A stretch of 64,000 nt of DNA from an uncultured Lachnospiraceae bacterium (GCA_902799015.1 CADBZI010000011.1:1-64000), one strand, 5' to 3'. Counted from the first letter of the stretch, positions 17,564 through 25,963 are shown. Notes: a model not told the origin generated them from the sequence alone. Translations and numbers: made by a program.

Positions 17564-17922
17564 CCGTTCTTCTCCTCCCATAACGCATTTTTGGAAGTTG
17601 ACTTACTTTTCTCTGCTGCCGATTTTGTATCAGAAATCATCTGCTGCGATGCCTCATCCGCACTCTGGACTTCCTCTTTTTCCTCTGCATGAATCTTCTT
17701 GAGCGTCATAAGGAACATCACACCGCTCACCCCGGTGCCGACCGCAGCCTCCGTGATGCCAAGATCCGGGCTTTCCATGAGAATCCAGATCACGGCCATG
17801 ATGGAGCTGTACGCCATAAAGATGATGACCGACTGCAGGAGATCCCGGATCACGTTGACCGCGATCGCGCAGACGATCAGGAGCAGCAGAAGAATGACGG
17901 TTAGTATCTCTCTCGGCGTCAT
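17560..17922 (-). CDS. MbhD-like subunit (MrpA C-terminal/DUF4040 type)
   Basis: A 120-residue protein with three or four hydrophobic helices followed by a charged 45-residue cytoplasmic tail. The pattern VIRDLLQSVIIFMAYSSIMA and DLGITEAAVGTGVSGVMFLM is that of MbhD, the part of canonical MrpA that precedes the MbhE-like segment. The ATG at 17922 has GGAGGGAA about 5 bases upstream; a TTG at 17937 is possible but poorer. It lies 18 bases after mnhG and overlaps the MbhE-MrpB gene, so the MrpA tail exists here as a free MbhD plus an MbhE fused to MrpB. Confidence 0.85.
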   Translation of the reverse strand: MTPREILTVILLLLLIVCAIAVNVIRDLLQSVIIFMAYSSIMAVIWILMESPDLGITEAAVGTGVSGVMFLMTLKKIHAEEKEEVQSADEASQQMISDTKSAAEKSKSTSKNALWEEKNG

Positions 17923-17940
17923 AACGCTTCCCTCCAATTC

Positions 17941-18291
17941 TTACACGCTGCCTCTGTCCTGATCCGGATCTGTCCGCATCTTTCGTACATGGCTGCCGAT
18001 ATCCGGATTCGTATTGATCTCCACCATACTCAGAAAATGGGTGCTTGTCGGTGATGTAAGCCACATAAAAATAATCAGAAGCAACAGCTTCCCGGTGTCG
18101 AAGCTCCAGCCGGAGGCAATCATCAGGGACAGAACAATCAGCAAGAGCCCCATCGTATCGCCGATTCCGGCCGCGTGCATCCGGTTCAGAACATAGCCAA
18201 ACCGGAAGATTCCCACCGTCTCCAGAACAAAACACAAGATCCCGGCTGTCAGAATGACAGCGACGATCCAGAATCGAATCCACTCACCCAT
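17941..18291 (-). CDS. mnhG: Mrp/Mbh antiporter subunit G
   Basis: A 116-residue, three-helix protein of the MrpG/MbhC family. The stretch VGIFRFGYVLNRMHAAGIGD, then TMGLLLIVLSLMI, and the SPTSTHFLSM motif (Pro-Thr-Ser-Thr-His) are typical. The ATG at 18291 overlaps the end of mnhF by 8 bases and has GAGGAGGAG upstream; the earlier ATG at 18327 would lengthen the overlap. MrpG helps form the small-subunit bundle with MrpE and MrpF, which in cryo-EM structures of related complexes lies next to the cation path. Confidence 0.93.
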   Translation of the reverse strand: MGEWIRFWIVAVILTAGILCFVLETVGIFRFGYVLNRMHAAGIGDTMGLLLIVLSLMIASGWSFDTGKLLLLIIFMWLTSPTSTHFLSMVEINTNPDIGSHVRKMRTDPDQDRGSV

Positions 18292-18637
18292 GAGACTCCT
18301 CCTCACTGCTGCCCGGCTGTGCCCCATCCGGGGCGGATGCGGTGCCTCCCGCGTCCTGATCCGGCCGCTTTCTGTTATAAACAGAAGTCAGAATCAACAC
18401 GGTCAGCAGACTGATCATCGCGTAGATCAGGGAGATATCAACCAAGTATCCTTCCTCCTGCCGCCGGGACAGGATCGCGATCGTACAGATGACCAGAGTT
18501 CCGATCATATTGATGCACAGAATCCGGTCTGTAATCCGCGGGCCGATGATGCTCCGGATCAGCATGCATCCCATCAGGATGCCAAGCACGATCAAAGCGC
18601 CCAGGTATAGATATTGATATGCTGTTTCGACTGACAT
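18284..18637 (-). CDS. mnhF: Mrp/Mbh antiporter subunit F
   Basis: A 117-residue protein with three transmembrane helices and a disordered acidic tail. The conserved MrpF/MbhB signature is seen in GPRITDRILCINMIGTLVIC and DISLIYAMISLLTVLILTSV. AGGAGAG precedes the ATG. It is separated from mnhE by 18 bases and overlaps mnhG by 8. MrpF is thought to take part in cation translocation with E and G. The tail (GGTASAPDGAQPGSSEEESHG region) is longer and more polar than usual. Confidence 0.93.
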   Translation of the reverse strand: MSVETAYQYLYLGALIVLGILMGCMLIRSIIGPRITDRILCINMIGTLVICTIAILSRRQEEGYLVDISLIYAMISLLTVLILTSVYNRKRPDQDAGGTASAPDGAQPGSSEEESHG

Positions 18638-18655
18638 GCCGTCTCTCCTCGTATC

Positions 18656-19129
18656 TTATTTCTTCCCTTCCTCCAGCCTGACCCGCCTGAGCAGCTTCAC
18701 AAAAGAGGATTCCTCAATTCCTTCCGCATACTCAAGCCTCAGGCAATGTACCAGAAAGTGCCCGTCCTTCATCTGAACCGTGACGGTCCCGGGCGTGAGC
18801 GTGATGGAATTCGCCAGGACAACATTCTGGAACTCCGTAGGCAGATGGGAGTCAAACGCAATCAGAACGGGATCCGGTTTCGCGGACGGACTCAGAATCA
18901 ACCGGATCACACTCAGGGAGGCTATGATGATCTCCCGCATCAGATTGATCAGGTATACGACAGCCAGCGGCAGATATCGCAGAACCGTCCTCTCGCTGAA
19001 AGCCGTATACCCAAAGGCAAAGTGCGCAAACAAAAAAACAGCCACTGCAATCAGAACGCCCAGAAGTACGAGTTCCAGGGTAACGCGGCCGTTCAGAATG
19101 ATCCATAAAATGAAAAACACTGTAAACAT
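18656..19129 (-). CDS. mnhE: Mrp/Mbh antiporter subunit E
   Basis: A 157-residue protein with N-terminal helices and a small cytoplasmic domain. Family features are the N-terminal FFILWIILNGRVTLELVLLG, the YLINLMREIIIASLSVIRLI segment, and the conserved LANSITLTPGTVTVQ motif. The start at 19129 (MFTVFFILW) has CGGAGG 6 bases upstream; ATGs at 19156 and 19228 also lie in frame but lack a site. The ribosome binding site is the right arm of a perfect 8-bp hairpin (see 19134-19174), which suggests control of operon entry. It is the first gene of the ten-gene antiporter operon. Confidence 0.92.
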   Translation of the reverse strand: MFTVFFILWIILNGRVTLELVLLGVLIAVAVFLFAHFAFGYTAFSERTVLRYLPLAVVYLINLMREIIIASLSVIRLILSPSAKPDPVLIAFDSHLPTEFQNVVLANSITLTPGTVTVQMKDGHFLVHCLRLEYAEGIEESSFVKLLRRVRLEEGKK

Positions 19130-19133
19130 GATA

Positions 19134-19174
19134 TGCCTCCGAGGAGAGTTTAGCATGTCTATTCCCCGGAGGCA
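19134..19174 (-). promoter_or_regulatory. Hairpin that would sequester the mnhE ribosome binding site
   Basis: On the minus strand TGCCTCCG (19167-19174) pairs perfectly with CGGAGGCA (19134-19141) across a 25-base loop. The second arm contains the mnhE Shine-Dalgarno GGAGG, which is 6 bases from the ATG. The element lies in the 52-base gap after the serine hydrolase gene. The pairing is seen directly; the regulatory role is inferred. Confidence 0.5.
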
Positions 19175-19181
19175 ATAAGAA

Positions 19182-20720
19182 TCATAGGCTGCCCTGCAGT
19201 GTGCGCACTTTACGCTTTGTAATGTCAAGCTCCTCCGGCATCTGGCTTCTGACAGACAGCCTCAGGGTGGTCTCATCGAACGTCAGGCGTATGATCGCCG
19301 CGGCCAGTGCCTCCTGGTAGCGTATCTCCAGTTCCAGCTCGTTCGCAAGGACCCATTTGCCCGCGGCGTAATAGGTGCCGTCCGAAAGAACGCTCTTTCT
19401 GTATTTTCCGTCCAGTCCGATGTTAAGGGTCTGCGTCAGGGAACCCTTCCCGTCTTTCTTTTTCTGCTGATATGTGATCATGAGCTGATTCTGTGCAATC
19501 TCAAATGTGATGGTCTGCACAGACCACTCACTGTGTCCGAAGTGTCCCTCCCCTCCGATGAACTCCTCCAGGGAGATTCCCGACGGGTTGTCGATCCGGA
19601 ATGTTTTTCCGTGCAGCAATGGCTCCGACCAGCTCTGCCGGATCGCCCAGGGAGCAGGAATCTCCAGCTTGTTCAATTTCTTCTGGAGCTTTCTCCATGC
19701 TTTGGGGTTCTCCTCCAGCGCCTTCTCTTCCATCCGGTCCACCAGGATGCTGTCGAACAGACTCAGCTGTTTCTCCGTATTCACAGCGGCCGCTGTCATG
19801 ATCATGAAAGCATCCTTTTCGGGGATCACATATCCGTACTGCCCGTACAAACCGTCCGCCCGCCAGGAGTCGTTGTAGGGATTGCACCAGCACTGGTAGC
19901 AGTATCCCAGCTTCCAGTGCTCTGTCTGCGGCGCATAGACCTCATTGTCGGTCTCGATCTGCTTCCGGAAAGCGCGGTCAAACCATTCCTCCCGCAGAAG
20001 TCTTTTCCCTTCCCAGACACCGCGCTGCGACAGAAAGGCGATAAATCTGGCAAGGTCCTCCGTGCGCATATGGTATCCCCAGCCGCCGGCTTCCACCTCG
20101 CTGTAGGGCACATCCGGGTCCACGACTCTGTCTCCCATGGTGGAACAGTAAACGTCCTTGATGCCCAGCGGATCAAACAGTCTCGGCGTCAGGAACTGCG
20201 TCAGACTCTGGCCGGTCTTCTTCAGAAGAATCAGGGAAAGAAGATCCGTGCCGGTGGTATTGTACTGAAACATGGTATGGGGACGGTAGACGAATTCCTG
20301 CGCGAAGAAAGCCTTCACCCAGTTTCCGCCATACGCCTCGATATCGTCCGTGGTCAATTCCGCCGCGTGTCCGCAGCTCATCGTCAGCAGGCTCTCGATG
20401 TCCGCAAGCGCCAGATTTTCTGATATCTTCTCCGGAAGCTCCTGCGGGAACAGATCCACCAGCTTCTCATCCAGCGACAGGATGCCTTCCTGCTCGGCGA
20501 AGCCGATCGCAATCTGGGTAAATGTCTTGGAGAAGGAATAGATAATATGCCGTGCATCCGGAGAATAGGGATGATACCATCCTTCCGCGCAGACCTTCCC
20601 GTGTCTTACCAGCATGAAGCTGTGCAGCTGAATTCCGGAAGCATAGCACTCTTTCAGAAATTCTCTGATATCCTTCGACCGGATTCCCACAGATTCCGGT
20701 GTGACTCTCTCAAAATTCAT
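19182..20720 (-). CDS. Serine hydrolase of the class C beta-lactamase/penicillin-binding family
   Basis: A 512-residue protein with a beta-lactamase fold (residues about 10-340) and a C-terminal beta domain. The S-x-x-K motif is YSFSKTFTQ (near residue 85), the second motif is QYNTTGTDLL (Y-N-T in place of Y-x-N), and the C-terminal region ends with GGEGHFGHSEW, a plausible H-x-G-type element. No signal peptide or membrane anchor is visible, so it is likely cytoplasmic and probably an esterase or peptidase rather than an antibiotic resistance factor. AAGGAG precedes the ATG. It lies between the GH4 gene and the antiporter operon, and its transcript probably continues into mnhE. Confidence 0.85.
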   Translation of the reverse strand: MNFERVTPESVGIRSKDIREFLKECYASGIQLHSFMLVRHGKVCAEGWYHPYSPDARHIIYSFSKTFTQIAIGFAEQEGILSLDEKLVDLFPQELPEKISENLALADIESLLTMSCGHAAELTTDDIEAYGGNWVKAFFAQEFVYRPHTMFQYNTTGTDLLSLILLKKTGQSLTQFLTPRLFDPLGIKDVYCSTMGDRVVDPDVPYSEVEAGGWGYHMRTEDLARFIAFLSQRGVWEGKRLLREEWFDRAFRKQIETDNEVYAPQTEHWKLGYCYQCWCNPYNDSWRADGLYGQYGYVIPEKDAFMIMTAAAVNTEKQLSLFDSILVDRMEEKALEENPKAWRKLQKKLNKLEIPAPWAIRQSWSEPLLHGKTFRIDNPSGISLEEFIGGEGHFGHSEWSVQTITFEIAQNQLMITYQQKKKDGKGSLTQTLNIGLDGKYRKSVLSDGTYYAAGKWVLANELELEIRYQEALAAAIIRLTFDETTLRLSVRSQMPEELDITKRKVRTLQGSL

Positions 20721-20819
20721 CCTCTTCGCTCCTTTCTCCGTGATCCCCCAGGCGAATCCCAGGCCGCCGCCGATCAGATCACTTGGCTATTCCCTTTGCT
20801 GTTTCGCTTCTTCCTTCTC

Positions 20820-22247
20820 TCATCGATATTCCGGCATCCAGTCCTTGTGCGCTTCAAAAAGCTCATCACACATCGAGACAATCTCATCGATTGTCAGTTC
20901 CGAGGAGGCATGCGGATCCAGCATCACAGCCTGGTACACCGCATCCTTTTTCCTGGTTCTGGCTGCCTCAATCGTCATCAGCTGCACGTTGATGTTCGTC
21001 CGGTTGAGTGCGGCACACTGTTCGGGAAGATCTCCGATGACCGTCGGCTGAACGCCGTTGCGGTCAACAAGGCATGGGACCTCCACGCAGGCATTGTGCG
21101 GCAGATTTGTAATCAGGCCGCGGTTCAGGACGTTTCCGCCGATCATGACGGGATGATTTGTCTCCATCGCCTCCATGATGTGGCTGGCGTACTCCCGGGA
21201 CCTTTCATGTTTCAGTTCCTGATTCTTCGTCAGCTCATGCCCCCGCTCCTTCCATTCCTCAATCTGGTGAATGCATCTGCGCGGATATTCATCCAGCGGA
21301 ATGTTGAAGTTTTCAATCAGCTCCGGATGACGCGTCTTAATGAAATAAGGCGTATACTCGGCATTGTGCTCACTTGACTCCGTGATGTAGTAGCCAAAGC
21401 GCAGCATCAGCTCCAGGCGCACCATGTCACCGTGCCGGCCGGTCTTCTGATAAAGGTCATATTCCTGCCGCATGCGCTCTTCCCACTGTCCGGGAAGCGG
21501 TTCCCCGTTCGTCAGCATCGCCTTTCGCTCTTCAAAGGTGCCGATGTCCAGCTTTCCTGCATTGTACAGTCGGGCTCTCCTCTTGATCTCCGGATACAGG
21601 TCGACTCCGTCCCTGGAGCATTCCAGAAGCCATGCCTGATGATTGATTCCGGCAATCTTGTATTTCACATGATCATCGTATCCCATGCAAAGCTCATTCA
21701 GGAGCGTGGGCGCACAGACCTGCACACTGTGGCACAGCCCGACGGTCTTCACATTGGTCAGACGCAGCATCGCCCCTGTCAGCATTGCCATGGGGTTTGT
21801 ATAATTCAGAAGCCATGCATCCGGACAGACCTCTTCCATATCCTGTGCGAAGTCCATCATGACCGGAATGGTGCGAAGGGCGCGGAACACTCCGCCCACC
21901 CCCAGCGTATCCGCAATCGTCTGCCGCAGGCCATACTTTTTGGGGATCTCAAAGTCCGTGATCGTACAGGGATCGTATCCGCCAACCTGAATGGCGTTGA
22001 CAACATAGTGCGCGCCCGCGAGCGCTTCTTTCCGCTGAGCAGTGCCCAGATACTTGCTGATTTTCGCCTTTGCCCCATTGTTGCGGTTGATCGCCTCCAG
22101 CATGGCCGCAGACTCATCCAGGCGGACCGGATCGATGTCATAGAGTGCGATATCGCTGTTTTCCAGTACCGGGGTCATCATACAATCCCCGAGAACATTT
22201 TTCGCAAAAACGGTGGAACCCGCTCCCATAAAAGTAATCTTCGGCAT
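20820..22247 (-). CDS. melA: Glycoside hydrolase family 4 (alpha-galactosidase/alpha-glucosidase type)
   Basis: A 475-residue NAD+- and Mn2+-dependent glycosidase. The N-terminal Rossmann motif is [15 protein letters not shown]. The metal and catalytic residues of the family are seen in [12 protein letters not shown] and in GLCHSVQ (the conserved Cys-His), and a [10 protein letters not shown] segment follows. These match the AglA/MelA alpha-glycosidase branch, and the long [12 protein letters not shown] stretch near the C-terminus is typical. GCAGGAGG precedes the ATG at 22247 ([10 protein letters not shown]); the ATG at 22289 would add 14 residues. The enzyme is cytoplasmic. Galactoside versus glucoside specificity is uncertain, and so is the gene symbol. 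Confidence 0.88.
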   Translation of the reverse strand: MPKITFMGAGSTVFAKNVLGDCMMTPVLENSDIALYDIDPVRLDESAAMLEAINRNNGAKAKISKYLGTAQRKEALAGAHYVVNAIQVGGYDPCTITDFEIPKKYGLRQTIADTLGVGGVFRALRTIPVMMDFAQDMEEVCPDAWLLNYTNPMAMLTGAMLRLTNVKTVGLCHSVQVCAPTLLNELCMGYDDHVKYKIAGINHQAWLLECSRDGVDLYPEIKRRARLYNAGKLDIGTFEERKAMLTNGEPLPGQWEERMRQEYDLYQKTGRHGDMVRLELMLRFGYYITESSEHNAEYTPYFIKTRHPELIENFNIPLDEYPRRCIHQIEEWKERGHELTKNQELKHERSREYASHIMEAMETNHPVMIGGNVLNRGLITNLPHNACVEVPCLVDRNGVQPTVIGDLPEQCAALNRTNINVQLMTIEAARTRKKDAVYQAVMLDPHASSELTIDEIVSMCDELFEAHKDWMPEYR

Positions 22248-22289
22248 ATTCTTTTCCTCCTGCCCTGCATGGATATTCCTTTTCTGCAA

Positions 22290-22306
22290 GTACGCCGATG
22301 GCGTAC
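22290..22306. repeat. Intergenic hairpin GTACGCC-GAT-GGCGTAC
   Basis: A perfect 7-bp stem with a 3-base loop between the phosphatase gene and the GH4 gene. Its minus-strand form (ACGCCATCGGCGTACTTGC) resembles the hairpins at 36152-36170 and 42891-42907, so it may belong to a dispersed repeat family. There is no T-tract on either side. Confidence 0.5.
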
Positions 22307-22322
22307 CTGAGCACCAGACTCC

Positions 22323-22961
22323 TTACCTTGCCTTCGCTGTGATCACAGCCCGGACGGCTTCTCCCGGAGGGCTCTGCCAGCTCCAGTAAGGCCGCTTCCG
22401 GGTGCAGAAGCGCTCCATCACTGCCATCTGTGTCCCCCCGTGGGCTACGATCAGAAGATCCCGGCCCCCTTCCGACAGGACCTGGGCGGCGAGACTTTCA
22501 AAGCGTTCTGTCACGCGCTTCCTGAACTGTTCCAGGCTCTCTCCTCCCGGCACCGGGCCCTCGCACATGGAATCCACCCAGCGTCTGTACTGCGGATCCG
22601 ACGCCATCTCATCCGCGCTTCTGCCTTCGAAGATTCCAAAGTCCATCTCCCGAAATTCCGGGATCACGATCTGTTCCGCATCCGGAAAGAGCAATGCCGC
22701 AGTCTGTCTGGCACGAAGTGCGGGAGAGACGTAGACGGCATCCCGCGTCCGTTCTCTTTCTTCCGCATCCGGAAAGAACGGCCGGATTCTCTTCGCCTCC
22801 TCTTTGACGATGGGCAGATCACTGCTCCCCTGATATCTCTTTTCGATATTGTACTGTGTGAAACCGTGCCGGAACAGATACAGCCGCGCTGTACCGGGCA
22901 GGTTCTCCCCCGGAGCCCCCTCCTCCGCTATCAAGGAGAGGGATAATTGTCTGCGCTCCAT
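22323..22961 (-). CDS. Histidine phosphatase family protein (CobC-like, alpha-ribazole phosphatase candidate)
   Basis: A 212-residue member of the phosphoglycerate mutase-like superfamily. The phosphohistidine loop is LFRHGFTQYN; a second catalytic His is in IVAHGGTQMAV and an acid residue in FREMDFGIFEG. In cobalamin synthesis CobC removes the phosphate from alpha-ribazole-5'-phosphate or adenosylcobalamin-phosphate. Placement at the end of the cobT-cobU-cobS set supports that role, but the family is functionally broad. The ATG at 22961 overlaps the previous stop by one base and has AGGAGG upstream. The 40 residues before the RHG motif are a family-atypical extension. Confidence 0.75.
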   Translation of the reverse strand: MERRQLSLSLIAEEGAPGENLPGTARLYLFRHGFTQYNIEKRYQGSSDLPIVKEEAKRIRPFFPDAEERERTRDAVYVSPALRARQTAALLFPDAEQIVIPEFREMDFGIFEGRSADEMASDPQYRRWVDSMCEGPVPGGESLEQFRKRVTERFESLAAQVLSEGGRDLLIVAHGGTQMAVMERFCTRKRPYWSWQSPPGEAVRAVITAKAR

Positions 22962-23326
22962 CAGCCTCCTGCCTCCCCGGGCTTTTCCCCTTTGATCACC
23001 TCGGGAATTCCATAGAACACCCGGACAACACATTCAGCACGCTGCGCGAGAATCGACAGCAGGTTCCCCTGCTTCTCCCGCAAAAGACGCAGCGGTCCAT
23101 CCATCGGAACAATTCCTGCCCCTGTCTCCGAGGCAGTCATGATCTGTGCCTGCCGGCACAGACTGTCAGCCAGTGCCTGCAGCGCAGCCTCATCCATCTG
23201 GCCCAAGACCTGCTCCTGTACCTCCGTCAGCAAAACGCAAGGGCCGTCTCCCCGGTTCTTTTGCTGCGCAAGCATTTTCGCATAAGCACTTTTCCCGCTG
23301 TAAGCGGGTCCTATGATCAATATCAT
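22961..23326 (-). CDS. Short CobU-like P-loop protein
   Basis: A 121-residue protein with a P-loop (IIGPAYSGKSAY) and the CobU-type motif ASETGAGIVPMD, then ILAQRAECVVRVFYGIPEVI. These equal the N- and C-terminal ends of adenosylcobinamide kinase/guanylyltransferase, with the middle reduced. A full-length CobU is encoded at 24205-24756 on the other side of cobS, so this is a shortened paralogue. Whether it keeps kinase or guanylyltransferase activity is unknown; the conserved His that receives GMP is not obvious. GGGAAGA gives a weak ribosome site. It is coupled to the phosphatase gene by a one-base overlap. Confidence 0.7.
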   Translation of the reverse strand: MILIIGPAYSGKSAYAKMLAQQKNRGDGPCVLLTEVQEQVLGQMDEAALQALADSLCRQAQIMTASETGAGIVPMDGPLRLLREKQGNLLSILAQRAECVVRVFYGIPEVIKGEKPGEAGG

Positions 23327-23409
23327 ACCATCTTCCCATGCTCCTTATGATGCCTGACGATATCCGCATCATAGGATGCCAGAGTCAAAAGTGTCTCCGC
23401 CTTTGGCCC

Positions 23410-24204
23410 TTACATCATCAGATTCGTCAGAGAAAGGACTGCCAGCATCCAGATCTCCGCCTTCACCAGGAACCATCCATTCAAGTCGCCGGACAGTCCG
23501 CCGAACTTCTCAGCTGCAGTTTTTCTCAGAGAAAGCCACTGCCCGCCGGCAAAAAGGAGCATCAGAACCGCCTGCGCGAAGCATTTTCCTCCGCCCAGAA
23601 TGCCTCCTCCTGTCATCATGATGACAGCCGTCGTCAGAAACTCTCCTGTCAGCAGATACACACACTTCTTCCGGTCTGCATGACTTCGAAATGTGTGGGC
23701 CAGCCCCGTCTCCTTTGCCAGCGGAAGAATCGAAACCGCAAGGGCTGACAGACAGCGGCTCACCACAAAGGAGCAGCCAAACAGCAGCATCTGTCCGCCC
23801 GATGCGCGAAGTCCCGCTGCAAACCCAAAGCTCAGAATCAACCAGATTCCGAAGCGGATCACTGCAAACGCGCCGATATGCGGATCTTCCAGAATCTCTC
23901 TCCTCTTTTTTGCGTCTGCAAAAGAGGAAAGCGCGTCACTGACATCCGCGTATCCGTCCAGGTGGATTCCGCCTGTCACAAGGACGGGGATTGCTGTCAC
24001 AAGTGCCGCCGTCAGAACCTTCGGGGCACAGAATCTGACCGCCGCATAGATCCATACAGCCTCAAGGCATCCGATCAAGGCGCCGACCAGCGGAAACGCC
24101 GCCAGAAGATAACGCATGTTATCTTCGTCCCATCTGACAGCAGGCACCGGCAAAGCGGAAAACATGGAGAATGCCACTATTATCGTTTCATAGATACGTT
24201 TCAT
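23410..24204 (-). CDS. cobS: Adenosylcobinamide-GDP ribazoletransferase (cobalamin synthase)
   Basis: A 264-residue integral membrane enzyme that joins adenosylcobinamide-GDP with alpha-ribazole (or its phosphate) to make adenosylcobalamin(-phosphate). The N-terminus MKRIYETIIVAFSMFSALPV, the GGIHLDGYADVSDALSS motif (metal-binding acidic HxDGxAD) and DPHIGAFAVI are family signatures. There are six or seven hydrophobic segments. The ATG at 24204 abuts the cobU stop (TAAATG), with AGGAAG upstream. The 83 bases after it before the short CobU-like gene hold no obvious terminator. Confidence 0.95.
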   Translation of the reverse strand: MKRIYETIIVAFSMFSALPVPAVRWDEDNMRYLLAAFPLVGALIGCLEAVWIYAAVRFCAPKVLTAALVTAIPVLVTGGIHLDGYADVSDALSSFADAKKRREILEDPHIGAFAVIRFGIWLILSFGFAAGLRASGGQMLLFGCSFVVSRCLSALAVSILPLAKETGLAHTFRSHADRKKCVYLLTGEFLTTAVIMMTGGGILGGGKCFAQAVLMLLFAGGQWLSLRKTAAEKFGGLSGDLNGWFLVKAEIWMLAVLSLTNLMM

Positions 24205-24756
24205 TTACTTCCTCTGTCCGGGAGCCTTTCTTTTCACAGCCAATCCGCACACCATCTCGATCACCGTGTCTGACAGGGTGCACAGCTCCTGATTCACTTC
24301 ACCGACCAGTCTCTGATAGCGTTTTGTATCCCCCTCCCAGACGCATCCCGCGCGGTTGACTTCATCGGACACAATGATCAACTCGTTCGAGCCCGACGCA
24401 AGTTCTTTGACTCCGGTAAGAATCCTTCTCTTTGCCGCATCAACATCCTCTTCTGCCGTTTGCCATCCCCCGTCCGGGAACAGTTCGTTTGCCGCAAGCG
24501 TTCCGATTCCTTCCAGGAGCACATTGCAGCCTGGTGGAAAGTCTCCGGCAGCCAGGTCAGACACGCGGGGACACTCAATGGTTCGAAAGCCTCTTCCGCT
24601 GCGTTTTTCCCGATGCCTTCTCACACGCGCAAGGCTCTCCTCATCCGCAGCGATCATGGTCGCGAGATAGATCTTTTCCCCCGGTACGTGATCCAGGCAC
24701 TGCTCTGCATATTCACTTTTTCCTGAACATGAACCGCCGATCACCAATGTTATCAT
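24205..24756 (-). CDS. cobU: Adenosylcobinamide kinase/adenosylcobinamide-phosphate guanylyltransferase
   Basis: A 183-residue bifunctional cytoplasmic enzyme that phosphorylates adenosylcobinamide and then transfers GMP. The P-loop GGSCSGKSEYAE, the RVRRHREKRSGRGFRTIECP region (with the guanylylated His), LLEGIGTLAANE and IIVSDEVNRAGC are canonical. The start at 24756 (MITLVIGGSCSGKS) gives normal length; an ATG at 24846 would overlap cobT. The site upstream is weak, so translation may depend on coupling to cobT, which ends 13 bases before. Confidence 0.95.
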   Translation of the reverse strand: MITLVIGGSCSGKSEYAEQCLDHVPGEKIYLATMIAADEESLARVRRHREKRSGRGFRTIECPRVSDLAAGDFPPGCNVLLEGIGTLAANELFPDGGWQTAEEDVDAAKRRILTGVKELASGSNELIIVSDEVNRAGCVWEGDTKRYQRLVGEVNQELCTLSDTVIEMVCGLAVKRKAPGQRK

Positions 24757-24769
24757 GACGAATGCCTGC

Positions 24770-25963
24770 TCAAAGCTCCCTGTATTGCCTGACGCCGCCT
24801 TCCCCGAACAAAACGCTTTCTTTGTAAACCGACAGTGCCATGTCAAGCATCGGCATCGCCAGTACCGCCCCGGTCCCCTCTCCCAGATGCAGGTTTCCGG
24901 TGATCAGAGGCTTCTTGCCAAGCGCCTCCAGAACAGTCCCAGCGGCCGGCTCCGAGGATCTGTGGCTGGCCAGTATCGCATCCGCACATGCGGGGCAGAT
25001 CCTGACAGCAGCGAGCGCAGCCACACTGCTGACGAAGCCATCGATCAAAACCGGGATCTGACAGATCCATCCCCCAAGGTACAGTCCGCACATGCCAAGC
25101 AGATCAAAGCCGCCGACGCTTCTGAGAACCTCGATGGCATCCGGTGCCGTTTCGCTTCCCGGGCTTTTCTTCACGGCCTTCTGCCTTGCGTCTGCCTGTC
25201 CTGTGTCTGCCTGTCTTGTGTCTGCCTGCCTGATTCCTTCCTCCCGGAAAGAGAATCTTCGGTCAAAACCGCTCCTGCGGATCGCACCCTGGACGACCTC
25301 GATCTTGTGCCGAAGGCCCTCTTCGGTGAGTCCGGCCCCTTTCCCCGTCATCCGCGCCGGATCCGCGCCGAGAAGGACACAGGCGCAGGCGGAAGCCGTC
25401 GTTGTATTTCCGATCCCCATCTCTCCCGCCCCGAGAAGCCGGTACCCATCTTTGCTCAGCTTTTCGGCAAGATCGATCCCTGTCAGGATTGCTGCCTCAG
25501 CCTGCTGTCGGGTCATTGCATTCTCACGGAATATGTTGCCTGTCCCGTTCGCGACTCTGCGATTCAGAATTCCGTCCGTTTCCGAAAAGTCCTTCATTCC
25601 CATATCCACGGGAATTACATCCGCCCCGGCCTTTGCTGCCATTCTGCAGACAGCAGTCTTCCCCTCTGCCATGCGCCGGGCAACAATGCCTGTCACCGAG
25701 CTGTTGGTCTGGGCAATTCCCTCTGCGGTCACTCCATTGTCCGCGCAGAAGATCACAACCGCTTTTTTATCCAGGGAAACATCCGTACACAGGGTAAGGC
25801 CGGCAATCTGCGCGATCTGATCCTCCAGAAGGCCAAGCCCGCCCAGCGGGTGCTGTACCTGATTCCATCTCATCTGTGTGAGATGATAGATCTTCTCATA
25901 GTCGGATCTGCTGCGTCCTTCTGCTGCCATCCTGATACGCTTTGCTAACACTTTTTGCGTCAT
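24770..25963 (-). CDS. cobT: Nicotinate-nucleotide--dimethylbenzimidazole phosphoribosyltransferase
   Basis: A 397-residue enzyme that makes alpha-ribazole-5'-phosphate from a lower-ligand base and nicotinate mononucleotide. Family motifs include HPLGGLGLLEDQIAQIAG, FCADNGVTAEGI, GEMGIGNTTTASA and GGFDLLGMCG. The catalytic Glu should lie near the C-terminus in LHLGEGTGAVLAM. An insertion around residues 240-265 carries a short repeat (RQADT-RQADT-GQADA) coded by a 15-bp tandem repeat, so the protein is about 40 residues longer than usual. The ATG at 25963 has AAGGA immediately next to it, an odd spacing, and no alternative start exists upstream before a stop. Confidence 0.95.
   Translation of the reverse strand: MTQKVLAKRIRMAAEGRSRSDYEKIYHLTQMRWNQVQHPLGGLGLLEDQIAQIAGLTLCTDVSLDKKAVVIFCADNGVTAEGIAQTNSSVTGIVARRMAEGKTAVCRMAAKAGADVIPVDMGMKDFSETDGILNRRVANGTGNIFRENAMTRQQAEAAILTGIDLAEKLSKDGYRLLGAGEMGIGNTTTASACACVLLGADPARMTGKGAGLTEEGLRHKIEVVQGAIRRSGFDRRFSFREEGIRQADTRQADTGQADARQKAVKKSPGSETAPDAIEVLRSVGGFDLLGMCGLYLGGWICQIPVLIDGFVSSVAALAAVRICPACADAILASHRSSEPAAGTVLEALGKKPLITGNLHLGEGTGAVLAMPMLDMALSVYKESVLFGEGGVRQYREL
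25190..25234. repeat. 15-bp in-frame tandem repeat within cobT
   Basis: Three near-identical 15-base units beginning GTCTGCCTG lie at 25190, 25205 and 25220. They encode the five-residue repeats of the CobT insertion. The length is a multiple of three, so copy changes would keep the frame. Confidence 0.8.

Noticed and set aside
23330..23396. Small frame after cobS starting at a TTG (about 21 codons, ending overlapping the short CobU-like ATG)
   Set aside because: A GGCGGAG lies upstream, but the peptide is too short to judge and the frame is simply open after the cobS stop.
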